Source of the DNA: SG8-30 sp964406445
GTDB taxonomy: Bacteria; Pseudomonadota; Gammaproteobacteria; Steroidobacterales; Steroidobacteraceae
Assembly: GCA_964406445.1 (NCBI GenBank)
Contig: CAYORU010000020.1
Coordinates: forward strand, 1-61,248
DNA: 61,248 nucleotides
Direction of reading: 5' to 3'
Position 1 is the first letter of the stretch, and every line of letters begins with the position of its first letter. Shown here one piece after another: positions 54,463 to 61,248 of this stretch. Made by a program: the position numbers and the translations under genes. Below the pieces are notes generated by a model. The model saw nothing but the letters and a program-made list of their open reading frames with translations, was not told where the DNA came from and made no database searches.

Positions 54463-55829
54463 CGCTGCTCCTTCGCCCGCAGCGCCCCGAGCAGGCGCCC
54501 GTGCAGGCCTTCGAATCCGCCGTTGCTCATTACGACCACATGGTCGCCCGGCGCGGCCTCGGACGCGATCGCGGCGACCAGCGCGCCGACGTCCCCGGCG
54601 ACCGACGCGGTCGCGCCCGCCGCGTGGGCCACCTCGCCGAGGTCCCAGCCGAGGTCCGGCGGCCGGTACAGCCAGACCCGGTCGGCCGCGGCGAACGCGC
54701 CGGCCAGCTCGTCGCGGTGCACGCCGAGCTTCATGGTGTTCGAGCGCGGCTCCAGGACCGCGAGGATGCGCGCCTGCCCCACGCGGCTGCGCAGGCCCGC
54801 GAGGGTGGTCGCGATCGCGGTGGGGTGGTGCGCGAAGTCATCGTATACGGTCACGCCGGCCGCGACGCCGCGCAGCTCCATGCGCCGTCGCACGCCCCGG
54901 AAGCGGCTCAAGGCGTCGGCGGCGGCCGCAGGGGCGGCCCCGGCGTGGCAGGCGGCCGCGATGGCGGCGAGCGCGTTGTCGACGTTGTGCAGGCCGATCA
55001 GCGGCCAGTCGACCCGCCCGACCGGCTCGCCGCCGCGCAGCACCTCGAAGCGGGAACCCTCCGGCGTCTCGAGCCGCGCCTGCCAGTCGGCGGCCGCGCG
55101 ATGCGAAAAGGTCTCGCGAGGCGTCCAGCAGCCGAGCGCGAGCGTTTCCGCGAGCGCTGCGTCGGCGCCGTTGACCACGATCCGCCCCGAGGCCGGCACC
55201 GTGCGCACGAGGTGGTGCACCTGGCGCTGGATCGCGGCGAGGTCCGGGTAGATGTCGGCGTGGTCGAACTCGAGGTTGTTGAGCAGCAGCGTCCGCGGCC
55301 GGTAGTGGACGAACTTCGCGCGCTTGTCGAAGAATGCGGTGTCGTACTCATCCGCCTCGACGACGAAGGGGGCTCCCTCGCCGAGGCGCGCGGAACGGTC
55401 GAAGTCGGCCGGCACGCCGCCGACCAGGAACCCGGGCGACAGCCCCGCCTGGTCGAGGATCCAGGCCACCATGCAGCTCGTGGTCGTCTTGCCGTGCGTG
55501 CCTGCGACCGCGACCACGTGACGGGAGCCCAGCACGTGCTCGGCGAGCCACTGCGGGCCCGAGGTGTAGGGAATGCCGCTGTCGAGCAGGCGCTCGACGA
55601 GCGCATTTCCGCGGCTCATCACGTTGCCGACCACGACCACGTCCGGCGCGAGGTCGAGCTGCGCCGGATCGTAGCCCTCGATGAGGCCGATGCCGAGCGC
55701 CTCCAGCTGCGTGCTCATGGGCGGGTAGACGCCGCGGTCGCTGCCGGTCACACGGTGCCCGGCCGCCTGCGCGAGCGCCGCGATGCCGCCCATGAAGGTC
55801 CCGCAGATGCCGAGGATGTGCAAATGCAT
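54459..55829 (-). CDS. mpl: UDP-N-acetylmuramate:tripeptide ligase
   Basis: Recycling ligase that attaches the salvaged L-Ala-D-Glu-mDAP tripeptide to UDP-MurNAc. It is 456 residues. The N-terminus HILGICGTFMGGIAALA, VMSRGN, P-loop GTHGKTTT and VEADEYDTAFFDKRAKF are typical of Mpl and distinguish it from MurC. The start ATG shares one base with the stop of the upstream membrane protein (TGATG). Confidence 0.97.
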   Translation of the reverse strand: MHLHILGICGTFMGGIAALAQAAGHRVTGSDRGVYPPMSTQLEALGIGLIEGYDPAQLDLAPDVVVVGNVMSRGNALVERLLDSGIPYTSGPQWLAEHVLGSRHVVAVAGTHGKTTTSCMVAWILDQAGLSPGFLVGGVPADFDRSARLGEGAPFVVEADEYDTAFFDKRAKFVHYRPRTLLLNNLEFDHADIYPDLAAIQRQVHHLVRTVPASGRIVVNGADAALAETLALGCWTPRETFSHRAAADWQARLETPEGSRFEVLRGGEPVGRVDWPLIGLHNVDNALAAIAAACHAGAAPAAAADALSRFRGVRRRMELRGVAAGVTVYDDFAHHPTAIATTLAGLRSRVGQARILAVLEPRSNTMKLGVHRDELAGAFAAADRVWLYRPPDLGWDLGEVAHAAGATASVAGDVGALVAAIASEAAPGDHVVVMSNGGFEGLHGRLLGALRAKEQR

Positions 55830-56344
55830 CAGGCGCCCCCCGGGAACAGGGCCGAGAGCAGCGCCGAGCTGCCGATCACGTAGGCGAGCGCCATCGCCAC
55901 CCCGGTGAACATGCCCGTGTCGAGCGCGGCGCGCAGGACGTGGCCGAAAACGAACAGGTACCAGACCACCACCCCGACGGTGCCCGCCCAGGTCAGGAGC
56001 AGCAGCGGGTGGCTCGACTCCGCCGCGCCCTTCAGCGCGAGCAGCAGCAGCACGAAGGGCGCGAGCACCGCGCCAGCGCCGAGCAGCGCGGTGAGCGTCT
56101 GCCTGAAGCGCGCCGCGCGCCGCGCCAGCGCCAGCACCAGCCACAGCGGCAGCGCCAGAAGGGACAGGTCCGCCAGCGTGCGCAGCGCGATCGCGTCCGT
56201 GCCGAACAGCATGTACGACTGCACGGCCGAGAGCGCGGCATAGGCCGCGGCCGCGACCAGCAACAGCGTGGCGGAATCGGGCAGGTCGGCGGGACTGCGC
56301 CGCAGCAGGGCGAGCTCCCAGAATGCCTTGACGATTGCCTGCAT
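55829..56344 (-). CDS. Small polytopic membrane protein, YIP1-like
   Basis: 171 residues with five predicted membrane segments (about 25-45, 55-75, 83-105, 116-133, 145-165). No catalytic motif. The layout resembles YIP1-domain proteins often found beside mpl and ubiX, but I cannot assign a function. It is first in the mpl-ubiX-LonN transcript and diverges from rnd. Confidence 0.7.
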   Translation of the reverse strand: MQAIVKAFWELALLRRSPADLPDSATLLLVAAAAYAALSAVQSYMLFGTDAIALRTLADLSLLALPLWLVLALARRAARFRQTLTALLGAGAVLAPFVLLLLALKGAAESSHPLLLLTWAGTVGVVVWYLFVFGHVLRAALDTGMFTGVAMALAYVIGSSALLSALFPGGA

Positions 56345-56352
56345 GCGCCGCC

Positions 56353-56381
56353 TTCAGATGCGCGCGCCGCGACCGCATAAT
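56353..56381 (+). promoter_or_regulatory. Promoter for rnd
   Basis: TTCAGA (56353-56358), a 17-bp spacer and CATAAT (56376-56381): four and five of six consensus matches. Transcription would start near 56388, which makes the ATG at 56380 unusable and supports the GTG start at 56419. Confidence 0.6.
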
Positions 56382-56418
56382 GGCGCGCGTCGGGATTGTA
56401 GCCACTGGCGGGAGCACC

Positions 56419-57516
56419 GTGTCCGAATACCGGCTGGTAGACCGAGAGGAAGATCTGGCGCCGGCGCTCGCCGCGCTGGGCGGCGGCCGCGTCGCGCTCG
56501 ACACCGAGTTCGTTCGCGAACGCACCTTCTTCCCGCGGCTCTGCCTCGTGCAGCTCGCCGACCTCGACGCACGCCACGTGCTGCTCGTCGACCCGCTCCG
56601 CGTCCAGGACCTCGCGCCGCTCGCCGCGCTGCTCGCCGCCCCCGATCGCGTCAAGGTCATCCACGCGGCCCGCCAGGATCTCGAAACCCTGCTGCCGCTG
56701 ACAGGCGCACCCGCGGCGCCGGTCTTCGACACCCAGGTCGCCGCGGGGCTGCTCGGCTTCCCGGCCCAGGTGGGCTACGGCGAGCTGGTGCGGCAGCTGC
56801 TCGGCGTGGAGCTCGAAAAGGGCCACGCCCGCACCGACTGGGCGGCCCGGCCGCTCAAGCCCGCGCAGCTCGCCTACGCGGCCGACGACGTGCGCTTCCT
56901 CGGGCCGGTCGCCGTCGAGCTGCGGGCACGTCTCGAGGCGGCGGGACGGCTCGCCTGGGCGGAGGAAGACTGCGCGCCGTTGACCGACCCCGGGACCTAC
57001 GCGACGGCGCCGGAAGACGCCTGGCGGCGCTTCAAGGGGCTGGAACGCGTAGCGCCGGAGGATCGAGCCGTGATCCGCGCGCTGGCGCGCTGGCGCGAGG
57101 AGCGCGCCATCCGGCGAAACCTGCCCCGCGGCTGGGTGCTGCCCGACGAGGCGGTGCGCGAGATCGCGCGGCTTCGGCCGCAGAGCGTCGCGGCGCTCGG
57201 CCAGGTGGGCGGCCTTCCCGGCGGGGCGGCCTCGAAGCTCGCCGTCGAGATACTCGAGGTGGTGGCCGCGGCGGCCGGATCGGGGGCGCATGAGCCGCCG
57301 GCCGAGGCCACGGAGCGCCTGACGCCGGAGCAGCTCGAAGTGCTGCGCAGGCTGCAGGACGCACTGCAGGCGGCGGCGAAGGCGCTCGGCATCGCGCCGG
57401 AAGTGCTGGCCACGCGACGCGAGCTGACCGCGCTCCTGCGCGGCGCTCGCGACGTCGCCCCGCTCGCAGGCTGGCGTCGCGAGGCGGTCGGTGGCGCGCT
57501 GCTCGCCGCGCTCTGA
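56419..57516 (+). CDS. rnd: Ribonuclease D
   Basis: DEDD-family 3'-5' exoribonuclease involved in tRNA and stable RNA 3' maturation. It is 365 residues from the GTG at 56419 (GGGAGC just upstream). Exo motif I is ALDTEFVRERTFFP, II lies around HAARQDLETL, and III is AYAADDVRFL. One HRDC domain follows (about 205-285) with a second HRDC-like region to the end. An ATG at 56380 would add 13 residues but overlaps the -10 box. Confidence 0.94.
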   Translation: MSEYRLVDREEDLAPALAALGGGRVALDTEFVRERTFFPRLCLVQLADLDARHVLLVDPLRVQDLAPLAALLAAPDRVKVIHAARQDLETLLPLTGAPAAPVFDTQVAAGLLGFPAQVGYGELVRQLLGVELEKGHARTDWAARPLKPAQLAYAADDVRFLGPVAVELRARLEAAGRLAWAEEDCAPLTDPGTYATAPEDAWRRFKGLERVAPEDRAVIRALARWREERAIRRNLPRGWVLPDEAVREIARLRPQSVAALGQVGGLPGGAASKLAVEILEVVAAAAGSGAHEPPAEATERLTPEQLEVLRRLQDALQAAAKALGIAPEVLATRRELTALLRGARDVAPLAGWRREAVGGALLAAL

Positions 57517-57543
57517 GCCGCGGGCCGGCGGGCCGTCGCTGCG

Positions 57544-58572
57544 CTAGCGCCGCAGCTTGCGGACGAGGCGCTTGGCCGCGCGCTTGAGGCGGGTGGTCCG
57601 GCTCGGCCGCACCACATCCTTGATCTTCTTCGCGACCTTGGCGGCGGCCTTGCGAACGCTGGTCTTCGCCCTGGAAGCGCGGCGGCCGGCGGCGCGCGCG
57701 GTCTTCTTCGCCTTCTTCGTCGCCTTTGCCGCGGCCCGCTTCGCGTCGCGCGCCTCGGCGCGCGCGGCCTTGTCGAGTTTCTTCTCCGCCTTGACGGCGG
57801 CCTTCTTGACGCCGGCGACGGCCTTGCGTGCCCTGCGTGTCGCGGTCCTCTCCATGCGTTTCACCTTGCTGCGGCCTCGGGAGCTGGCAGGTTTGCGGCG
57901 CGCCGGCCGCCTGCGCGTCGGCGTCGCGGCTGGAATCACCGCGACGAGCCGCTCGAAGACGACCTCCAGCCCGCCGTCGCCGTCCACCACGCGCAGCATG
58001 CCCTTGCCGCGATAGTAGTCGACCAGCGGTCGCGTCTGCGCCTCGTAGACCTCGAGGCGCCGCCCGATGGTCGCCTCGGAGTCATCGGGCCGCTGGAACA
58101 GGTCGCAGGGCTTGTCCGGCGGGCAGTCGGCGCTGCGCGTGTGCGGGTTCGTATGGACGTTGAAGACCTTGCCGCAACTGCGGCAGGTGCGCCGGCCCGT
58201 CAGGCGCTTGAACAGCTTGTCGGCGTCGATGTCGAGCAGCACGACCGCGTCGAGCGGCTGCTTCATCTTCGTGAGCAGGCTGGCGAGGCCGTCCGCCTGG
58301 GCGACCGTTCGCGGGAAACCGTCGAGGATGAAGCCCGCGGCCGCATCCGGCTGCGAGAGCCGGTCGCGGATGATCCCGAGCATGGTGGCGTCGTCCACGA
58401 GCTTGCCGGCGTCCATCACGGCCTTGGCCTTGAGCCCGAGCGGCGTGCCGCGCGCGACCGCGTCCCGCAGCAGGTCGCCCGTCGAGACCTGCGGCACGCC
58501 GAAGCGCTGCACGAGGCGCTGCGACTGCGTGCCCTTGCCGGAGCCGGGCGCCCCCAGCAGAACGATCCTCAT
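57544..58572 (-). CDS. adk: Adenylate kinase with histone H1-like C-terminal tail
   Basis: Interconverts ATP + AMP and 2 ADP. It is 342 residues, against the usual 214-220. Residues 1-213 are a complete kinase: P-loop GAPGSGKGTQ (8-17), AMP site around STGDLLRDAVARG and DGFPRT. The LID carries four Cys (130, 133, 150, 156) that could bind Zn2+. Residues 220-342 form an uninterrupted extension with 53 Lys/Arg out of 123 and only six acidic residues, rich in Ala, like AlgP or histone H1. An in-frame ATG (Met240, at 57855) could give a separate 103-residue basic protein. It is divergent from the PPi-PFK gene and convergent with rnd. The start at 58572 is fixed by the P-loop. Confidence 0.95.
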   Translation of the reverse strand: MRIVLLGAPGSGKGTQSQRLVQRFGVPQVSTGDLLRDAVARGTPLGLKAKAVMDAGKLVDDATMLGIIRDRLSQPDAAAGFILDGFPRTVAQADGLASLLTKMKQPLDAVVLLDIDADKLFKRLTGRRTCRSCGKVFNVHTNPHTRSADCPPDKPCDLFQRPDDSEATIGRRLEVYEAQTRPLVDYYRGKGMLRVVDGDGGLEVVFERLVAVIPAATPTRRRPARRKPASSRGRSKVKRMERTATRRARKAVAGVKKAAVKAEKKLDKAARAEARDAKRAAAKATKKAKKTARAAGRRASRAKTSVRKAAAKVAKKIKDVVRPSRTTRLKRAAKRLVRKLRR

Positions 58573-58615
58573 TCCGGTCCCTCCCTGCCGCCGCCCGGTC
58601 GGGCGCGGGGCGCCC

Positions 58616-58644
58616 ATGCTGCACGCCCACGCCGGGACCGTCAA
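58616..58644 (-). promoter_or_regulatory. Candidate adk promoter
   Basis: On the minus strand TTGACG (58639-58644, five of six), a 17-bp spacer and CAGCAT (58616-58621, three of six) precede the adk start by about 45 nt. The poor -10 makes this tentative. Confidence 0.35.
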
Positions 58645-58724
58645 ACCCGCCGCGCGGCCGCCGATGGGCTATCCTTTCGGCGCCGCGGGCCACGCGCCCG
58701 CCGTGTGTCGCCACAGGAGCCGCC

Positions 58725-60008
58725 ATGCCCGCCTCCCGCAGCAAGCCCGCCAGGCGCAACGCCTTCTACGCCCAGTCCGGCGGCGTCACGGCAGTGATCA
58801 ACGCCTCGGCCGCCGGCGTCATCGACGCCTGCCGGCGCAACAGGGGCCGCATCGGCACGCTCTTCGCCGGCCGCGACGGGATCGTCGGGGCGCTCACGGA
58901 GGACCTCATCGACACCGGCAAGGAGAGCGCCGCCGCCATCAAGGCGCTGCGCCACACGCCCTCGGGCGCCTTCGGCTCCGCCCGCTACAAGCTCAAGGAC
59001 CTCGACAAGGACCGCGCCAAGTATGAGCGGCTGATCGAGGTGTTCCGCGCGCACGACATCGGCTACTTCTTCTACAACGGCGGCAACGACTCGATGGACA
59101 CCGCGCACAAGGTGTCCCAGATCGGCGACCAGATGGGCTACCACGTCACCTGCGTCGGCGTGCCGAAGACGGTGGACAATGACCTGCCCGTCACCGACTG
59201 CTGCCCTGGCTTCGGCTCGGTCGCGAAGTACGTGGCGGTGTCGACGCTCGAGGCCTCCTACGACGTCGCCTCGATGGCGCGCACCTCGACCAAGGTGTTC
59301 ATCCTCGAGGTGATGGGCCGGCACGCCGGCTGGATCGCGGCGGCCGGCGGGCTCGCGGCGCGCAAGGCCGGCGACCCGCCGCACATCATCCTGTTCCCGG
59401 AGATCGCCTTCGACCGCGAGCGCTTCCTGGCCCGCGTGAAGGCGACGGTCGAAGGCAAGGGCTACTGCGTGATCGTCGCCTCCGAGGGCACGCGCGGCGC
59501 GGACGGGCGGTTCCTGTCCGACATGGGCACGCGCGACGCCTTCGGGCACGTGCAGCTCGGCGGGGTGGCGCCGACGCTCGCCGGGATGGTCAAGGACGCG
59601 CTGGGCTACAAGTACCACTGGGCGCTCGCCGACTACCTGCAGCGCGCCGCGCGCCACATCGCCTCGAAGGTCGACGTCGAGCAGGCCTACGCGGTCGGCA
59701 AGGCGGCCGTGGAGTTCGCGCTCGCCGGGCAGAACGCCGTCATGCCGGTGATCGTGCGCAAGTCCTCGAAGCCCTACCGCTGGACCATCGGCTCGGTGCC
59801 GATCGCCGAGGTCGCCAACAAGGAGAAGATGGTGCCGCGGCACTACATCACCGAGGACGGCTTCGGCATCACGGCCGCGGGACGCCGCTACCTCGAGCCG
59901 CTCATCGCGGGCGAGGCCTACCCGCCTTACCGCGCCGGGCTGCCGGACTACGTCCGCCTGAAGGGCGCGCGCGTGCGGAAACGCCTGAAGTCCGGATTCG
60001 AGGTCTGA
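58725..60008 (+). CDS. pfp: Pyrophosphate-dependent 6-phosphofructokinase
   Basis: Reversible phosphorylation of fructose 6-phosphate using PPi. It is 427 residues. The phosphoryl-donor loop reads GGND (119-122), and PKTVDNDLP (147-155) carries the Lys. Asp after GGN and that Lys are the known signature of PPi use, where ATP enzymes have Gly residues. The substrate site MGRHAGWIA and SEGTRG are present. It is followed by a DUF1330-like gene and the membrane pyrophosphatase, suggesting a PPi-based glycolysis/gluconeogenesis. Confidence 0.95.
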   Translation: MPASRSKPARRNAFYAQSGGVTAVINASAAGVIDACRRNRGRIGTLFAGRDGIVGALTEDLIDTGKESAAAIKALRHTPSGAFGSARYKLKDLDKDRAKYERLIEVFRAHDIGYFFYNGGNDSMDTAHKVSQIGDQMGYHVTCVGVPKTVDNDLPVTDCCPGFGSVAKYVAVSTLEASYDVASMARTSTKVFILEVMGRHAGWIAAAGGLAARKAGDPPHIILFPEIAFDRERFLARVKATVEGKGYCVIVASEGTRGADGRFLSDMGTRDAFGHVQLGGVAPTLAGMVKDALGYKYHWALADYLQRAARHIASKVDVEQAYAVGKAAVEFALAGQNAVMPVIVRKSSKPYRWTIGSVPIAEVANKEKMVPRHYITEDGFGITAAGRRYLEPLIAGEAYPPYRAGLPDYVRLKGARVRKRLKSGFEV

Positions 60009-60022
60009 GGCCGGCCAGCGGC

Positions 60023-60493
60023 ATGGGCCGGTTCGCGCATCTCGATTCGCGCCTCGCCATCAATCCCGGCGAGACCCAGGTCCAGGCCTTCTCCGCGCTC
60101 GATCCGGCGCGGCCGGTGATGTTCGTCAACCTGCACCGCTACCACGAGCGCGCCCGGTATCCGGCGGGGGTCCTGCCTGCCTCCATGCCGGCCGACGTCA
60201 GTGGACGCGAGGCCTATCATCGCTATCTGCGCGAGATCGAAGCGCGCTTCCTTCCGAAGGTCGGCGCGCGCTTCATCGTCGTTTCGCCGGTCGACCTCGT
60301 GCTGGTCGGCGCCGGCTCCTGGGACGAGGTCGTGATCGGCTGCTACCCGACGCGCGCCTCCGCCTTCGAGCTGCCGGCCCTGCCCGGCTACGCCGAAATC
60401 GCCGTGCACCGCGAGGCCGGGCTCGCCGCCGCGCTGACGCTGGCGCTCGGCGAGACAGCGTTCTCGAGGCTGCCGGAGCCCGGCTCCGCCTGA
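60023..60493 (+). CDS. DUF1330-like ferredoxin-fold protein
   Basis: 156 residues. The central part (GREAYHRYLREIEARFLPKVGARFIV, then SWDEVVIGCYPTRASAFELP and YAEIAVHREAGLAAALTLAL) resembles the DUF1330 / ABM dimeric ferredoxin-like fold. The function of that fold varies and is unknown here. It lies 14 nt after pfp and 118 nt before hppA, so it is probably co-transcribed with pfp. Confidence 0.65.
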   Translation: MGRFAHLDSRLAINPGETQVQAFSALDPARPVMFVNLHRYHERARYPAGVLPASMPADVSGREAYHRYLREIEARFLPKVGARFIVVSPVDLVLVGAGSWDEVVIGCYPTRASAFELPALPGYAEIAVHREAGLAAALTLALGETAFSRLPEPGSA

Positions 60494-60505
60494 CCTGCCG
60501 CCGAA

Positions 60506-60558
60506 CGACCCCCGGGGGTCGGCCAGAAACCGCCTTCGTGCTATGATTCGGCGGTTTC
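60506..60558 (+). promoter_or_regulatory. Two adjacent dyads upstream of hppA, one enclosing a -10-like hexamer
   Basis: A perfect 16-bp palindrome CGACCCCCGGGGGTCG lies at 60506-60521. Next to it, GAAACCGCC (60526-60534) and GGCGGTTTC (60550-60558) form a 9-bp inverted repeat around a 15-nt loop containing TATGAT (60542-60547). The first could terminate the pfp transcript (no T-run). The second could be an operator over the hppA promoter, though no good -35 is visible. Confidence 0.45.
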
Positions 60559-60611
60559 GCGGCGCCCGCCGCGGCCAGATTCGCAAAGAAAGTCCCCGGG
60601 GAGGTCCTCTC

Positions 60612-61248
60612 ATGTTCGATCTGCAGACGTCGCTGTGGCTGGCGATCGCCGCCGGCGCGCTCGCCATCGTGTACGGCGTGTTCATGGTCCGCTGGATCCT
60701 CGCGCAGCCGGCCGGAAGCGAGCGCATGCAGGAAATCGCCGCGGCCATCCAGGCCGGCGCCAAGGCCTACCTGAACCGCCAGTACACGGCCATCGCCATC
60801 GTCGGCGTCGTGCTGCTGCTGGTGCTGTGGGTGCTGCTCGGCGCCCCGACCGCGCTCGGCTTCCTGGTCGGCGCGGTGCTGTCGGGCGCGGCCGGCTACA
60901 TCGGCATGAACGTCTCGGTGCGCTCGAACGTGCGCACCGCGCAGGCCGCGAGCGTCGGCCTCAACCCGGCGCTGAAGGTCGCCTTCCGCGGCGGAGCGGT
61001 CACCGGCATGCTGGTGGTCGGCCTCGGCCTGCTGGGCGTCGCGGCCTACTACGCGCTCGCCTATCCCGTCATCGGCGAGAAGGAGGCCCTGCGCGGCCTC
61101 ATCGGCCTCGCCTTCGGCGGCTCGCTGATCTCGATCTTCGCTCGACTCGGCGGCGGCATCTTCACCAAGGGCGCCGACGTCGGCGCGGACCTCGTCGGCA
61201 AGGTCGAGGCCGGCATCCCCGAGGACGACCCGCGCAACCCGGCGGTGA
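60612..61248 (+). CDS. hppA: Membrane-bound proton-translocating pyrophosphatase (3' end beyond window)
   Basis: Couples PPi hydrolysis to H+ (or Na+) pumping. The first 212 residues are visible. Hydrophobic segments lie at about 8-28, 57-78 and 81-99, followed by the diagnostic substrate-site stretch GGGIFTKGADVGADLVGKVE and GIPEDDPRNPAV at the right edge. The start is the ATG at 60612 with GGGGAGG upstream. The residue that separates K+-dependent from K+-independent enzymes is outside the window. Confidence 0.97.
   Translation, partial: MFDLQTSLWLAIAAGALAIVYGVFMVRWILAQPAGSERMQEIAAAIQAGAKAYLNRQYTAIAIVGVVLLLVLWVLLGAPTALGFLVGAVLSGAAGYIGMNVSVRSNVRTAQAASVGLNPALKVAFRGGAVTGMLVVGLGLLGVAAYYALAYPVIGEKEALRGLIGLAFGGSLISIFARLGGGIFTKGADVGADLVGKVEAGIPEDDPRNPAV

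Noticed and set aside
54459..55829. A second murC.
   Set aside because: The N-terminus HILGICGTFMGGIA and context with ubiX identify Mpl; the true murC is in the dcw cluster.
56380..56418. Upstream ATG start for rnd.
   Set aside because: It lies inside the -10 box of the best promoter and adds residues not seen in RNase D. The GTG at 56419 has a better ribosome-binding site.
57544..57912. The basic tail of Adk as a frameshift artefact or separate gene.
   Set aside because: There is no stop or frame change between the kinase and the tail. The codon pattern is continuous, so a fusion is the simplest reading, with an internal start left open.

Overview
The window is a very GC-rich (about 70% by eye), densely packed chromosomal segment of a Gram-negative bacterium, most likely a gammaproteobacterium outside the enteric group (Chromatiales, Xanthomonadales or Steroidobacter-like rather than E. 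coli-like). This rests on five things: a complete dcw order with a meso-DAP-type MurE, an rsmI-lpoA-yraN block, petABC next to sspB, a kdsD-kdsC-lptCAB-rpoN-hpf-rapZ block, and a tkt-gap-pgk-pyk block. Nothing in the window looks like a prophage, IS element, CRISPR array or integron. Almost every gene has a clear housekeeping family.

Layout. 1-17315 (minus strand) is the division and cell-wall cluster mraZ-rsmH-ftsL-ftsI-murE-murF-mraY-murD-ftsW-murG-murC-murB-ddlB-ftsQ-ftsA-ftsZ. It reads right to left, is joined mostly by 1-8 nt overlaps, and is headed by a near-consensus promoter and three MraZ boxes. ftsZ runs off the left edge. 17581-17949 is the RNase P RNA with its own promoter. rsmI then diverges from lpoA-yraN. 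A 28-pair hairpin built of 7-bp repeats separates yraN from sspB. Next come cytochrome bc1 (petABC), an AlgW/DegS-type periplasmic protease, murA-ibaG, and the plus-strand run kdsD-kdsC-lptC-lptA-lptB-rpoN-hpf-rapZ-mgtE (LPS Kdo synthesis and transport, nitrogen sigma factor, ribosome hibernation, RNase adaptor, Mg2+ channel). 34.7-42.4 kb holds less standard genes: a patatin-like lipase, an exported PrxQ, a MoxR/VWA pair, an orphan lipoprotein and a penicillin acylase-family hydrolase. 42.4-48.1 kb is tkt-gap-pgk-pyk (minus strand). metK, an SAH riboswitch and ahcY form the S-adenosyl-methionine cycle block, followed by cpdA and hemL. 53.2-56.3 kb holds a Lon-N protein, ubiX, mpl and a small membrane protein. 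The right end holds rnd, an adenylate kinase with a long histone-like tail, a pyrophosphate-dependent phosphofructokinase, a DUF1330-like protein and the start of a membrane pyrophosphatase.

How the genes work together. Wall precursors are made (MurA, MurB-F, Ddl, MraY, MurG), recycled (Mpl) and polymerised at the division site (FtsZ/A/Q/L/W/I, LpoA). The LPS genes serve the outer membrane. The right-hand end suggests a pyrophosphate-linked energy economy: PPi-PFK and H+-PPase, with adenylate kinase transcribed divergently, complementing the lower-glycolysis block.

Most worth a second look: the adenylate kinase fused to a 123-residue Lys/Arg/Ala-rich tail (with a possible internal start); the heptad-repeat hairpin at 21059-21139; the SAH riboswitch, whose P1 strand can alternatively pair with the ahcY ribosome-binding site; the reduced rpoN-hpf-rapZ-mgtE locus without PTS genes; and the compositionally odd orphan lipoprotein at 38862. 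I did not find a clearly undescribed multigene system.
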